From positions 3,038,001 through 3,102,000 of the forward strand of contig NZ_CP058246.1 in NCBI RefSeq assembly GCF_013388355.1: a stretch of 64,000 bases of DNA, read 5' to 3'. The translations under genes were made by a program, and so were the position numbers. Shown here piece by piece: positions 42,697-52,483 of the stretch. Source of the stretch: Flavobacterium sp. LPB0248. Its GTDB lineage: Bacteria > Bacteroidota > Bacteroidia > Flavobacteriales > Flavobacteriaceae. Each line of letters begins with the position of its first letter. Within the stretch, counting starts at the first letter, position 1. The notes below the pieces were generated by a model, which worked only from the letters and a program-made list of their open reading frames with translations, searched no databases and had not been told where the DNA came from.

Positions 42697-45600
42697 ATGA
42701 AAAAAATAATTAAGAGGAATTGGCTTAGTCCTTATTTGCCTAAAATTAGTCTAAGAATGAAATTAACCACATTATTACTGATGCTTTCTTTGATGAGAAT
42801 TCAAGCAAGTGTCTATTCACAAAATACAAAGTTGACATTAAACATAAAGAATGCTCCAGTCGAGAAACTGTTTAATAAAGTAGAGTCTGTCTCAGAATAC
42901 AGATTTCTTTTTGAAAGCAGTATAATTGACTTAAACAGAAAAGTAACAGTTAATGTAAAGAAAAAGGGAATTAACGAAATACTAGAAGAGGTATTTAAAG
43001 GAACCGATATTTCTTATAGCATAAATGATCGCCAGATTATTTTGGTAAAGAAAAAACAGCAAGTACATCTTCTGGAAAAGAGTACAGCTCAAAAGGTTGT
43101 AATGGAGCAAGGTATTGAAATTACAGGAGTTGTAGCCGATTCGAAAAATATGCCGATCCCAGGAGCAAATGTTATTGAAAAAGGAACTAATAATGGAGTA
43201 CAAACCGACTTAGACGGAAAGTTTACCATTCGAGTAAATGGTACAAATAGTGTTCTGGTTTTTTCTTTTATCGGATTTGAAAATAAAGAAGTAACAGTCG
43301 GCCAAAGCAAGTCTTTGAATGTGATTTTAAACGAGCAAAATTCGGCACTAAATGAAGTCGTAATTGTGGGTTACGGAGCTGTGAAGAAAAAAGATTTGAC
43401 AGGAGCCGTAGCAACAGTAAAATCAACAGATATTGTTTTGAGTCCAGTTTTAAGTCCAATGGAAGCACTTCAAGGACGAGTTTCTGGTTTGGATATTCAA
43501 CGCGGATCTGGACAAGCAGGAACTTCGCCAAAAGTTTTGTTAAGAGGAAACAGATCTTTGACGGCTAGTCAGGATCCGTTATATATTATTGATGGAATTC
43601 CTTCAAGCATAGATAATTTGAATCCAAATGATATTGAAAGTATTGATGTTTTAAAAGATGCTTCATCAACTGCAATTTATGGTTCTTCGGGAGCCAACGG
43701 TGTTATTATTGTTACTACTAAAAAAGCAAAAGCAGGAAAAACGCAAATTGACTTCAATACTTATTTCGGATTAAATGGTTTCTCTTCTTTTCCTGCTCCA
43801 CTTACTGGAGATAAATGGTTAAATTACAAACGCGACCGATTTTATTTAGACAATGGTTATGAGGCTACAAGTCTAACCGATTTAGGTTTAAATGCATCTG
43901 CAGTAGCAGCGATCGAAAAAGGACAGTATGTAAACTGGATCGATAAAACTTTGCAGGTAGGAACACAGCAAAACCATAATCTTTTTATGAGAGGTGGATC
44001 TGAAAAAGTACAGGGCTATTTTTCTTTAGGATATGTAGGAGAAGAAGGAATCTATCAAAACGATAAGGTAAACAGTTTTAATTCTAGAGGAGGAGTTGAT
44101 CTTAAATTCAGCGATAAATTTAAAACGGGTTTTCAGCTGATTTTAAATTATCGTAAAAACAGCACAACCAATAGTAGAATTAATAAGGCGTATAGCGTTT
44201 ATCCTTTAGGAGTGCCTTTTGATGAAAATGGTGTTGTAAATCTTTATCCGATAGAAGGAGATCCTAACAACATTAGTATTTTGGCTAATAATTATCCAGG
44301 AGCATTTGCTAATGAATCGTTAAGTTATAATGTGCAGTTTAACCCTTATTTGGAGTTTGAATTTGCTAAAAATTTTAAGTTAAGATCTAATTTAGGAACT
44401 CGATTTTCGGCGAGCAGAGCCGGGACTTTTCAAAATAAAAATTCATACAATTTATTAGCAGAAGGTAGAACTGCAAGTGAAGCTACTTATAATAATGAGT
44501 TAGCCTATAGTTACATTTGGGAAAATATCCTAAACTATAATTTTAAACTTGGTAAAGATCATGATTTTGGTTTGACAGGAATTACTTCTTGGGCAGATAA
44601 CAGATCTGAAGGAGCCTATTTAGGCGGTAATGGAATTGATTACGATGACTTTCAGTTCTATAATATGGGCGCTGTAAAAAATCTAACTACAAGAATGAAT
44701 GCTTACAGCCAGTTTAACAGAATGTCATTTGCCGGACGTTTTAATTATAGTTTTAAAGGAAAATATTTGTTTCAGTTAACCAATCGCTGGGACGGAGTTT
44801 CTCCTTTGGCAGAAGGTAACAAATGGGCATCTTTCCCATCTGCATCTTTAGCTTGGCGTATTAGTGATGAAAGTTTTATGCAGGGAACGAGTTCATGGCT
44901 GAATAATTTAAAACTGAGATTAGGTTATGGTGTTTCTGGATCAGCAAATATTGATCCTTATTCTAGTTTAACGCGAACAGCAACCAAAACAAGTAATCTT
45001 TCTCTTGGCGGCGGAACAGCTTTGCCTATGTATGTGCCTACTGAGCATATTTCAAATCCGGATTTAACTTGGGAGCGTTCTACAAATACAAACTTAGGTT
45101 TAGATGTTTCTGTTTTGCAAAATAGAATTGATTTGGTAGCCGAATATTATTGGACTCATACAGATGGTATTTTATGGGATCGCCGTCTGCCAACCAGTTC
45201 AGGGGGTTACGATGCTAAAACGCCGTATAAGAAAACTTCTAATATTGCAACTTCTGAAAACAGAGGTTTTGAACTTTCGATAAATACTAAAAATATTGAC
45301 GCTGAAAATTTCAAATGGAATACGACATTCACGTATACACATGCTCAAGAAAAACTGACCAATATTGATTTGGGGAATCTAACAGTGAATGAATTAATTT
45401 CTGAAGGACTTTTTATCGGACAAACGCCAGCATCAGGAGGAGTATTTTATGATTACAAAAAAATAGGAATCTGGCAATTAGGACAAGAGACAGAAGCCGC
45501 TTTGTATGGTGCTAAGCCTGGAGATATAAAACTGCAGACAGTTCCACAAGTTGATGCTAACGGAGTGTCAGATAATGGCGTACATGTTTATTCTACAAAA

Positions 45601-46083
45601 GATAGAATGATTGTTGGCAATAATGTTCCAGATTATTTCTTTGGTTTTCAAAATACATTCAAGTATAAGAATTTTGATTTTACCGTATTTGTAAACGGAA
45701 GACAAGGCGGTATGATGCGCGCTCAGGTACTTGGATATTGGAACAAAGAAGCGCAGCCAGAAACCTATAGCTACTGGACACAAGACAATCCAACAAACGA
45801 TTTTCCTAGACCAGGAGGTAGTTTTAATACGCAATTTCAATCGGCATTAGAGCTTGTAGATGCCTCTTACATCAAAATCAAAAATATTACACTTGGATAT
45901 TCTATGCCCGAAGATTTTCTTAAAAAAACAGGTCTGAAAAATATGAGACTTTATATAACATCTTATAATCCTTTTGTTTTTAGTCGCAGCCATTTATTGA
46001 AAGATGTAGATCCAGAAAGCGGAGGATCAGATTCATTCCCATTGTTTAAACAAGTTATTTTCGGTCTCAATTTATCATTATAG
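42697..46083 (+). CDS. SusC/RagA-type TonB-linked outer-membrane receptor with STN domain
   Basis: A 1128-residue TonB-dependent transporter. The export signal is near residues 20-43, the STN (secretin/TonB N-terminal) signalling domain at about 47-113, a CarboxypepD_reg-like domain at about 145-220, the SusC motif NEVVIVGYGAVKKKDLTGA, then plug and beta-barrel, ending in IFGLNLSL. The STN domain indicates signalling to the FecR protein upstream. It forms a lid-and-barrel complex with the SusD protein encoded next. The substrate is not evident, since no glycoside hydrolase or other enzyme gene is nearby. Confidence 0.92.
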   Translation: MKKIIKRNWLSPYLPKISLRMKLTTLLLMLSLMRIQASVYSQNTKLTLNIKNAPVEKLFNKVESVSEYRFLFESSIIDLNRKVTVNVKKKGINEILEEVFKGTDISYSINDRQIILVKKKQQVHLLEKSTAQKVVMEQGIEITGVVADSKNMPIPGANVIEKGTNNGVQTDLDGKFTIRVNGTNSVLVFSFIGFENKEVTVGQSKSLNVILNEQNSALNEVVIVGYGAVKKKDLTGAVATVKSTDIVLSPVLSPMEALQGRVSGLDIQRGSGQAGTSPKVLLRGNRSLTASQDPLYIIDGIPSSIDNLNPNDIESIDVLKDASSTAIYGSSGANGVIIVTTKKAKAGKTQIDFNTYFGLNGFSSFPAPLTGDKWLNYKRDRFYLDNGYEATSLTDLGLNASAVAAIEKGQYVNWIDKTLQVGTQQNHNLFMRGGSEKVQGYFSLGYVGEEGIYQNDKVNSFNSRGGVDLKFSDKFKTGFQLILNYRKNSTTNSRINKAYSVYPLGVPFDENGVVNLYPIEGDPNNISILANNYPGAFANESLSYNVQFNPYLEFEFAKNFKLRSNLGTRFSASRAGTFQNKNSYNLLAEGRTASEATYNNELAYSYIWENILNYNFKLGKDHDFGLTGITSWADNRSEGAYLGGNGIDYDDFQFYNMGAVKNLTTRMNAYSQFNRMSFAGRFNYSFKGKYLFQLTNRWDGVSPLAEGNKWASFPSASLAWRISDESFMQGTSSWLNNLKLRLGYGVSGSANIDPYSSLTRTATKTSNLSLGGGTALPMYVPTEHISNPDLTWERSTNTNLGLDVSVLQNRIDLVAEYYWTHTDGILWDRRLPTSSGGYDAKTPYKKTSNIATSENRGFELSINTKNIDAENFKWNTTFTYTHAQEKLTNIDLGNLTVNELISEGLFIGQTPASGGVFYDYKKIGIWQLGQETEAALYGAKPGDIKLQTVPQVDANGVSDNGVHVYSTKDRMIVGNNVPDYFFGFQNTFKYKNFDFTVFVNGRQGGMMRAQVLGYWNKEAQPETYSYWTQDNPTNDFPRPGGSFNTQFQSALELVDASYIKIKNITLGYSMPEDFLKKTGLKNMRLYITSYNPFVFSRSHLLKDVDPESGGSDSFPLFKQVIFGLNLSL

Positions 46084-46087
46084 TATC

Positions 46088-47944
46088 ATGAAAAAATATA
46101 TAAACTTAAAATCGGTAATTGTCTTCATGTCTTTTATGGTTGGTTTGCAATCATGCAGTTTAGACGAAAAAAACCTTACCACGGTTTCTCTAGATAAATC
46201 CTACAGTGAAAGGCCAGGATTTGAAGGATTAATCAATAGCTGTTATGAAAATTTGTATTTCCTTCACGGAAAAGTAGATTATATTGCGCCCACAGAAGCT
46301 GGAACAGATTCTTGGGAAAATGTAAGTACTAGTGGAATTGGTTACGCGCAATACACCAGTCAGTTAAATCCAGATGACGGAAATATTAAAGTAATTTGGG
46401 GTACAGCTTATACGACAATAAATCTTTGCAATACTGCTATTTATTATTCAAAAAATGTTAAAGGATATTCTTCCACAGAAGAACTGAATGCCAAATTAGC
46501 CGAAGCTTATTTTTTAAGAGCTTTTAGTAATTTCATACTAGTAGAACAATTTGGTGGTGTAGTTTTAAGAACACAATCGTCTATTATTGAAGGAGCAGAT
46601 AATGCACCAGTTCGTAGTTCTGAAAAAGAGTTTTACGATTTAATTATTGAGGATTTAAAATTTGCCTGTGCCAATCTTCCATTGCAGCAAACTCTACAAG
46701 GGCGTGCTGCTAAAAAGGCGGCTTATGGTTTATTGGCAAAAGTGTATCTGCAGAGAACAAGATTAGGAGAAGTTTCAGATTATGCTAAACTAGCTTTACA
46801 AACTGCGGAGGAATTAATCAATAATGCAGCAAAATACAATACAGCTCTATATTTAAGTGATAATACTAAATCAGGATTTAGCAAATTGTGGGATGGCAAT
46901 AATAATAAGAAAAACACAGAATTTTTATTTACACAAGGAATTGATCCCGGAGGTTTAAATCCAGAAGGTTTCAACAGAGGAAGAACCAGACAGTACTATT
47001 TGCCAGATTTAGCAACTAGAGGTGCCGAGTGGGGAGCTGGAGCAACCAGTATTTTATACGGAAGAGCCAATAGCCGTATGCTAAAACCTAGTAAATATTT
47101 ATTGACAGAGGTTTTTTCTCCAGTAGAATCGCCAGCAGATACTCGTTTTGCAGAAACATTCACCTATAAATTTTATGCGGCAGCCAATAAGACAATTACA
47201 CAGACAATGGCGACTACCTATAAAAAAGATCCTTCTGTGGTAGGTTATACGATTAAAAATACCTTGGCTCAGGCAGTACCATCAATTAATTTTTATTCTC
47301 AAAAAATTGAAGAACAAATTAATATGAATAATGATGAAGGTTTGGCTGTTTTTACACCAAATTGGAATATTGATCCTGTTGTTAAGAGCAAAATGCCAAT
47401 GCTTGTTGTTGATCCTAGCGATATTTTTGAGCCTGGAACCAATAAATATAAAGATCCAGCAATGTATCCAAATGACCCGAATCTTATTAATATGTTTCCT
47501 GCTATGCGAAAATTCTCTGCAGCGTTATATTGTCAAAGCAATCAGTATTGGTTAGGAGATATTCCTATTATTCGTTTGGGAGAAGTGTATTTGATTGCAG
47601 CAGAAGCAGCTATCTTAAATAGTGATCAAACAAAAGCTTTGACATACGTAAATGCTTTAAGAAAAAGAGCTGCTTTAACTTCTAGAGAAAATGAAATGTT
47701 AGTATCAAGCGGACAGATGAATATCGATTTTATTTTGAAAGAAAGAGCAAGAGAATTATCTGGCGAACATACAAGATGGATTGATTTAAAGCGTACTGGA
47801 AAATTGACTAAAACCTATTTAGAACAGACAAACCCAATTGCGGGAACAAATTTTGTTGACGGTAAACATACGGTTAGACCAATTCCGAGATCATTTTTGG
47901 ATGCAATTTCAAATTCTAAAGAATTTGGCAATAACGGTTATTAG
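46088..47944 (+). CDS. SusD/RagB-type outer-membrane lipoprotein
   Basis: A 618-residue lipoprotein with its lipobox at QSCS near residue 23. It has the TPR-rich SusD fold: LAEAYFLRAFSNFILVEQFGGV, RAAKKAAYGLLAKVYLQ, and the conserved end IRLGEVYLIAAEAAILN plus KERARELSGEHTRWIDLKRTGKL. SusD proteins cap the SusC barrel and bind the substrate, usually glycans or peptides. The gene starts 4 bp after susC and ends before a strong hairpin, so the pair stands alone after sigma/FecR. Confidence 0.92.
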   Translation: MKKYINLKSVIVFMSFMVGLQSCSLDEKNLTTVSLDKSYSERPGFEGLINSCYENLYFLHGKVDYIAPTEAGTDSWENVSTSGIGYAQYTSQLNPDDGNIKVIWGTAYTTINLCNTAIYYSKNVKGYSSTEELNAKLAEAYFLRAFSNFILVEQFGGVVLRTQSSIIEGADNAPVRSSEKEFYDLIIEDLKFACANLPLQQTLQGRAAKKAAYGLLAKVYLQRTRLGEVSDYAKLALQTAEELINNAAKYNTALYLSDNTKSGFSKLWDGNNNKKNTEFLFTQGIDPGGLNPEGFNRGRTRQYYLPDLATRGAEWGAGATSILYGRANSRMLKPSKYLLTEVFSPVESPADTRFAETFTYKFYAAANKTITQTMATTYKKDPSVVGYTIKNTLAQAVPSINFYSQKIEEQINMNNDEGLAVFTPNWNIDPVVKSKMPMLVVDPSDIFEPGTNKYKDPAMYPNDPNLINMFPAMRKFSAALYCQSNQYWLGDIPIIRLGEVYLIAAEAAILNSDQTKALTYVNALRKRAALTSRENEMLVSSGQMNIDFILKERARELSGEHTRWIDLKRTGKLTKTYLEQTNPIAGTNFVDGKHTVRPIPRSFLDAISNSKEFGNNGY

Positions 47945-47966
47945 AGCACTTTTGGTTAGGTGTTTG

Positions 47967-48039
47967 GGGCAGTTCGATAGAGCTGCCCTTCTTCTTTATA
48001 ATCTAGAATGGCTTCCGTTTCTGAAAGCCATTCTAGATT
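47967..48039. terminator. Double hairpin after the susD gene
   Basis: GGGCAG/CTGCCC (47967-47988) is followed by a T-rich stretch, then a perfect 15-bp stem AATCTAGAATGGCTT at 48000-48014 with its complement at 48025-48039. Both lie between convergent genes; the second overlaps the stop of the AIM24 gene. Confidence 0.75.
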
Positions 48040-48841
48040 AAAATCTATTATCACCATCCAAAAGATTTCCTAATCCGCCAAGAATGCTGCCTTCTTCTCG
48101 GCTGTTTCCGCCTGATCTTGGTGCCGATGCAATAATACGATCGGCTAATCTAGAGAAAGGGAGCGATTGTATGTAAACTGTTCCTGGACCTTTTAATGTG
48201 GCATAAAATAATCCTTCTCCACCAAAAATAGAATTCTTGATGCCGCCAATAAATTCAATATCATAATCGACATCTTTGGTAAAACCAATAATACAACCTG
48301 TATCTACTTTTAGAACTTCGCCATGACCCAAAACTTTTTTTGCCATTGTCCCGCCAGAATGTACAAATGCCATTCCGTCTCCTTCAATTTTCTGCATGAT
48401 AAAACCTTCACCGCCAAATAAGCCGCGACCTAATTTCTGCGAGAATTCTATTCCGACAGAAACGCCTTTGGCAGCGCATAAAAATGAGCTTTTTTGACAG
48501 ATAAATTTGCCTTGAAATTCTGTTAAATCAATCGGAAGGATTTTTCCAGGATAGGGCGATGCAAATGAAACTTTGCTTTTAGTATTGCCTTGGTTTAAAA
48601 ATGCCGTCATAAACAAGCTTTCGCCAGTAAGAACTCTTTTTCCTGCATTTAAAAGTTTACCAAATAAACCTGATCCCTGTTGCTGAGAACCATCTCCAAA
48701 TATGGTTTCCATCTGGATATTGTTTTCCATCATCATAAAACTGCCAGCTTCGGCAATTACAATTTCCTGCGGGTCTAGTTCTATTTCGACATATTGCATT
48801 TCTTCCCCAAAAATCTGATAATCTATTTCGTGTGCTTGCAT
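48038..48841 (-). CDS. AIM24/TIGR00266 family protein
   Basis: A 267-residue protein of the AIM24 family, with repeated beta-rich, glycine-containing motifs: GSFMMMENNIQMET, FVHSGGTMAKKVLGHGEV, VDTGCIIGFTKDVDYDI, GGEGLFYATLKGPGTVYIQSLPFSRLADRI. These proteins form trimeric beta-barrel-like folds; a biochemical role in bacteria is not established. No export signal is present. It is convergent with the susD gene, and its neighbour on the other side is divergent. Confidence 0.88.
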   Translation of the reverse strand: MQAHEIDYQIFGEEMQYVEIELDPQEIVIAEAGSFMMMENNIQMETIFGDGSQQQGSGLFGKLLNAGKRVLTGESLFMTAFLNQGNTKSKVSFASPYPGKILPIDLTEFQGKFICQKSSFLCAAKGVSVGIEFSQKLGRGLFGGEGFIMQKIEGDGMAFVHSGGTMAKKVLGHGEVLKVDTGCIIGFTKDVDYDIEFIGGIKNSIFGGEGLFYATLKGPGTVYIQSLPFSRLADRIIASAPRSGGNSREEGSILGGLGNLLDGDNRF

Positions 48842-48989
48842 GATTTCTTAGTTATTTGTTTTTAAAATTAGACTCTTGATCCTTCAAAACGTTACAGTTT
48901 TTTGCGCACTATAACTGTTTTTAAGAACATTAAGTAATTTTGTTATTTTAAATTAGTCTTAATTATGTGTTTAATTACTTTAAATTCTA

Positions 48990-48997
48990 TATTTTTG
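48990..48997 (+). promoter_or_regulatory. -7 box before the gene at 49021
   Basis: TATTTTTG fits TAnnTTTG exactly, 23 bp before the ATG at 49021. It supports that ATG over the in-frame start at 48967. Confidence 0.5.
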
Positions 48998-49020
48998 CAC
49001 CGTTATTATATTTTATCAGA

Positions 49021-49377
49021 ATGGCATTAGTTAGTGATTTGACCACCAAAGTATTATTTGAAACCGAAAAAGGATACAGTTATCAATGTGATTTGACCAA
49101 TAGTATAATTATCAATTTTGTTGATACAGTGTCAAGTTATAAAATTCAGGATTTTTTGATTTTTCAAAGAAAGGTTAATAGCGTTGACATTCTTAACATG
49201 CTTTATGACTTGTCTGACCAGTCAGATGCACAGCTGATTGAAACTACCAAAAGAAATTTCTCTAGAAATCTTACTATCTGCGAAATAGTGCAGTTGAGAG
49301 ATTTATTAAACGGAACGAAATTTACTCTTACATTGCATTCTATGCTTTGTAGTGTAGCGGATGTTGAGCTTATTTAG
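49021..49377 (+). CDS. Hypothetical protein
   Basis: I choose the ATG at 49021 (MALVSDLTTKVLFETEKGYSYQC), because the promoter -7 box lies between it and the longer alternative. The 118-residue product has no recognised domain. A strand-rich N-terminal half (SIIINFVDTVSSYKIQDFLIFQRKVNSVDI) is followed by a helical C-terminal half with two cysteines near the end. It is not fused to its neighbours and lies before the ferritin gene, 89 bp upstream of it. Confidence 0.55.
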   Translation: MALVSDLTTKVLFETEKGYSYQCDLTNSIIINFVDTVSSYKIQDFLIFQRKVNSVDILNMLYDLSDQSDAQLIETTKRNFSRNLTICEIVQLRDLLNGTKFTLTLHSMLCSVADVELI

Positions 49378-49466
49378 ATTCTTACTTAGATTAAATCCAA
49401 ATTTTCAAGCAGTTACAGATGCCTCCTTTAATTTTTGTAATTTTACACGTATAAAAATTAAAGGTT

Positions 49467-49985
49467 ATGAAAGATTTACTAAGAACACGTACTTCATTAA
49501 CTGAAGGTGTAGAAAATATATTGAATTTACAGGCAAAATTAGAAAGTGATGCTTCTAACAAATATTTAGCTATGGCAGCATGGTTAGATAGAAACGGATA
49601 TGCTAATACAGCATCTTATTTGTACAAGCAAGCTGAAGAAGAAAGAGAGCATTTTCTAAAAATTTTCAAATTCATTACAGATATGGGAGGGATTGCAATT
49701 ACGCCATCTGTTCCAGAAGTGCAGCAAGAATTTGCTTCTTTTAGAGAAGTATTCGAAATTGCTTTGCAAAACGAAATTGCAGTTACTCAGGCGATCAATA
49801 AAGTGATTGCAAAATGTAGAGCTGAAAATGATTATGCTACAGAAGATTTTATGATGTGGTATGTAGCTGAACAAAGAGAAGAAGAGAAAAACGCAAGAAG
49901 AGCTTTAGAGCTTTTTGATCTAATTAACGGAAATGAAGCTGACGGAAAATTTCAATTGGATGTTCAGATTTCAAAAATCGGATAA
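49467..49985 (+). CDS. ftnA: Bacterial non-haem ferritin
   Basis: A 172-residue four-helix-bundle ferritin. The iron-site pattern ExxxxxxYxxMxxW-type helix A (LESDASNKYLAMAAWLD), the helix B motif AEEEREHFLKIFKFI and helix C/D residues EIAVTQAINKV and YVAEQREEEKNARRALELF are all present. It stores iron as a cytosolic 24-mer and has ferroxidase activity, so it protects against iron-driven oxidative damage. It is apparently monocistronic, with a terminator after it. Confidence 0.9.
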   Translation: MKDLLRTRTSLTEGVENILNLQAKLESDASNKYLAMAAWLDRNGYANTASYLYKQAEEEREHFLKIFKFITDMGGIAITPSVPEVQQEFASFREVFEIALQNEIAVTQAINKVIAKCRAENDYATEDFMMWYVAEQREEEKNARRALELFDLINGNEADGKFQLDVQISKIG

Positions 49986-50012
49986 ATAAACGATTTATAT
50001 AATTTGAAAAAG

Positions 50013-50041
50013 AGCTGTCTCAAAAGAGGCAGCTTTTTTTT
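50013..50041 (+). terminator. Terminator of the ferritin gene
   Basis: AGCTGTCTC and GAGGCAGCT form a stem with one mismatch and a 4-nt loop, followed by eight T. Confidence 0.85.
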
Positions 50042-50059
50042 GTAAGCTTCGGAGAAGCG

Positions 50060-50192
50060 AAATATTTATAGACAAAAATGTTTTTTACAACATAAAGCTC
50101 GAGAGGAGCGACATTCTTTTTCTGCAGTTTTAATATATGTCACTCCTACGGAGCTTTTTTTATTTTTCGTTACTGAAATTCTATAAATATTT
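50060..50192. repeat. Nested inverted-repeat element
   Basis: Outer arms AAATATTTATAGA (50060-50072) and TCTATAAATATTT (50180-50192) are perfect. Inside, AAAGCTC (50094-50100) pairs with GAGCTTT (50151-50157), and GGAGCGACAT (50105-50114) with ATGTCACTCC (50137-50146) with one mismatch. The whole space between two terminators holds no gene and looks like a flavobacterial repeat element. Confidence 0.7.
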
Positions 50193-50246
50193 TACCCCGC
50201 TGGGGTTTGCTGATGGAATAGTTTTATGAATACTCCACCCAGCAAC

Positions 50247-50277
50247 AAAAAAGCTGTCCTTTTGAGACAGCTTTTTT
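50247..50277 (-). terminator. Terminator of the hydrolase gene at 50284
   Basis: AAAAAAGCTGTC and GACAGCTTTTTT pair across a short loop; read on the minus strand a T run follows the stem. Confidence 0.85.
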
Positions 50278-50283
50278 AAATTT

Positions 50284-51183
50284 TTATGATTTTAAAAATG
50301 AATTGATATCCGAGAAATACTTTTCTCTGGCATCAAGCCATCCGTAATGTTTAGAATGTTCTAATAAAATCAATTTTGAATTAGGAAAAGTCTGCTTTGC
50401 CAATTCTCCAATTTCATTACTGATAATATCTTCTTTTCCTTGAATGATTAAAACAGGATTTTTGAAATCTTTCAGTTTAGCTTTACAGTCAAAATTCATT
50501 TTCTGCATATCAGACCATAACAAACCATTAATTGTCGAATTTCCTTGAGTTAATCTTTCGGCAATTATCGGAATAAATTTCTGATCGTAAACATAAGCCG
50601 GAGCCATTGCGCGACCACGTCCAAGTTTTGCTTTATGCGAAGTATCTCCTTTTTCGATTTTGTCGTTCCAGTAATTCATAGAATCTTTTTCGATTTGAGA
50701 AAGATTCGATTCAATCAAATTTGGGCCTTTTAATAAAGACAAATCGACACCTCCCGAAGAAGATAAAATTAGTTTATTGATACTATTCGGATAAATTGTC
50801 GCGTAATACGAACCTAACATGCCGCCAAAAGAATGCCCGAGAATATTCCATTTTTTAATTTTAAGATGTTTTCTCAATGATTCGATATCATCTGCCATTA
50901 AACGCATCGAAATAGTCGTAGCGTCCAATTTTGAAAGTTTCGATTTTCCAGTTCCTCTTTGGTCGTAAAGAATCGTTTGTTGGCTTTCACCCAGAACTTT
51001 CGCCATATCTTCAAAACCATTACTGTTCATTCCAGGTCCGCCGTTTATAATTAAAAGCGGTTCGCCTTTTCCGAATGTCTTGTAAAAAGTTTTGCTTCCA
51101 TCAGTATTTACGGCAAAACCTTCAGTCTGAGCAAAAATATTTGTCGCAACTAATAATAAACCAAAAAGAAAAATCTTTTTCAT
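50284..51183 (-). CDS. Proline iminopeptidase-like alpha/beta hydrolase
   Basis: A roughly 299-residue exported hydrolase. I choose the ATG at 51183, which opens the signal peptide (MKKIFLFGLLLVATNIFAQ); the ATG at 51198 adds five residues. The GGPG motif (LLIINGGPGMNSNG), YDQRGTGKSK, nucleophile Ser in GHSFGGMLG, acidic residue in IQGKEDIISN and His in LEHSKHYGW are those of proline iminopeptidases (peptidase S33). The gene overlaps or abuts the end of the aminopeptidase P gene, so both may serve breakdown of proline-rich peptides. Confidence 0.82.
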   Translation of the reverse strand: MKKIFLFGLLLVATNIFAQTEGFAVNTDGSKTFYKTFGKGEPLLIINGGPGMNSNGFEDMAKVLGESQQTILYDQRGTGKSKLSKLDATTISMRLMADDIESLRKHLKIKKWNILGHSFGGMLGSYYATIYPNSINKLILSSSGGVDLSLLKGPNLIESNLSQIEKDSMNYWNDKIEKGDTSHKAKLGRGRAMAPAYVYDQKFIPIIAERLTQGNSTINGLLWSDMQKMNFDCKAKLKDFKNPVLIIQGKEDIISNEIGELAKQTFPNSKLILLEHSKHYGWLDAREKYFSDINSFLKS

Positions 51184-51190
51184 CAGGAAA

Positions 51191-52483
51191 TTATTCATTC
51201 ATCAACGTTTCAATCTCGTCTGCTTCAAGAGGAATATTTCTCATTAAGTTAAAAGGCTCTCCTTTTTCCTGAACCACAACATTATCCTCTAAACGAATTC
51301 CGAATTTTTCTGCTGGAATGTAAATTCCCGGCTCAACCGTGAAAACCATATTCGCTTTCATTGGTTCGTGAAGCAATCCGTAATCGTGCGTGTCAAGTCC
51401 CATGTGGTGAGAAGTTCCGTGCATGAAATATTTTTTATAAGCAGGCCATTCTGGATTTTCGTTCTGAACATCGGCTTTGTCTAATAAACCTAAACCTAAT
51501 AATTCTGAAGTCATAATTTTGCCAACTTCAATATGATATTGTTTCCAAAGTGTTCCTGGCGTAAGCATTTTTGTAGCTTCATTTTTTACTTTCAAAACAG
51601 CGTTGTAAACCGCTTTCTGACGATCTGTAAAACGCCCAGAAACTGGAATTGTTCTTGACATATCGCTTGAATAATTAGCATATTCTGCAGCAACATCAAG
51701 CAAAATTAAATCTCCTTCTTTACATTGCTGGTTGTTTTCGATATAATGTAAAACATTTGCATTGTTTCCAGAAGCAATAATTGGGGTGTAAGCAAAACCT
51801 TTAGAACGGTTACGGATGAATTCATGAGCCAATTCAGCTTCGATTTCATATTCCGTAACATTTGGTTTTACAAATGATAATAATCTGCGGAAACCTTTTT
51901 CTGTAATATCACAAGCATGCTGAATCAAATCGATTTCTTCGCTTTCTTTTACAGAACGCAATCTTTGTAAAATTGGGTTACTTTTTGCAACATTGTGAGC
52001 TGGGTAACGCTCTTTCCACCATTTTACAAAACGAGCTTCGCGAGTTTCTGTTTCAACAGTAGCGCGGTAATGTTCGTTGGTGTTAATGTACATCGTATCG
52101 GCATACGTCATCATTTCGTTCAAAATCTTATGAAAATCCTGTAACCAATAAACCGTTCTAATTCCAGAAACTTGAAAAGCACGTTCTTTAGTCAATTTTT
52201 CACCTTCCCAAACTGCAATATGTTCGTTGGTTTCTCTTAAGAAAAGAATTTCTCTTTGGTGCTCATAAGGCGCATCTGGAAACAAAAGCAAAACACTTTC
52301 TTCCTGATCTACACCGCTCAGGTAAAAAATATCTCTGTGCTGTGCAAACGGCAAAGTACTATCGGCACTAACTGGGTAAATGTCATTTGAATTGAACACG
52401 GCAACTGAATTTGGTTTCATTTCTGCCATGAATTTTTTGCGGTTTTTTACAAAAAGAGCGCTGTTTATTTGATGATATTTCAT
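51191..52483 (-). CDS. pepP: Aminopeptidase P family protein
   Basis: A 430-residue M24 metallopeptidase. The N-terminal creatinase-like domain (about residues 5-140) is followed by the pita-bread catalytic domain. Metal ligands are in LLDVAAEYANYSSD, MHGTSHHMGLDTHD and VEPGIYIPAE, and the last glutamate in GIRLEDNVVV. The enzyme removes N-terminal residues from peptides with proline at the second position. Together with the next gene downstream, a proline iminopeptidase, it forms a proline-peptide operon. There is no export signal, so it is probably cytosolic. Confidence 0.88.
   Translation of the reverse strand: MKYHQINSALFVKNRKKFMAEMKPNSVAVFNSNDIYPVSADSTLPFAQHRDIFYLSGVDQEESVLLLFPDAPYEHQREILFLRETNEHIAVWEGEKLTKERAFQVSGIRTVYWLQDFHKILNEMMTYADTMYINTNEHYRATVETETREARFVKWWKERYPAHNVAKSNPILQRLRSVKESEEIDLIQHACDITEKGFRRLLSFVKPNVTEYEIEAELAHEFIRNRSKGFAYTPIIASGNNANVLHYIENNQQCKEGDLILLDVAAEYANYSSDMSRTIPVSGRFTDRQKAVYNAVLKVKNEATKMLTPGTLWKQYHIEVGKIMTSELLGLGLLDKADVQNENPEWPAYKKYFMHGTSHHMGLDTHDYGLLHEPMKANMVFTVEPGIYIPAEKFGIRLEDNVVVQEKGEPFNLMRNIPLEADEIETLMNE

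Noticed and set aside
48967..49020. Longer start of the hypothetical gene at 49021
   Set aside because: A perfect -7 promoter box (48990-48997) lies inside this extension, so translation should start at the ATG at 49021.
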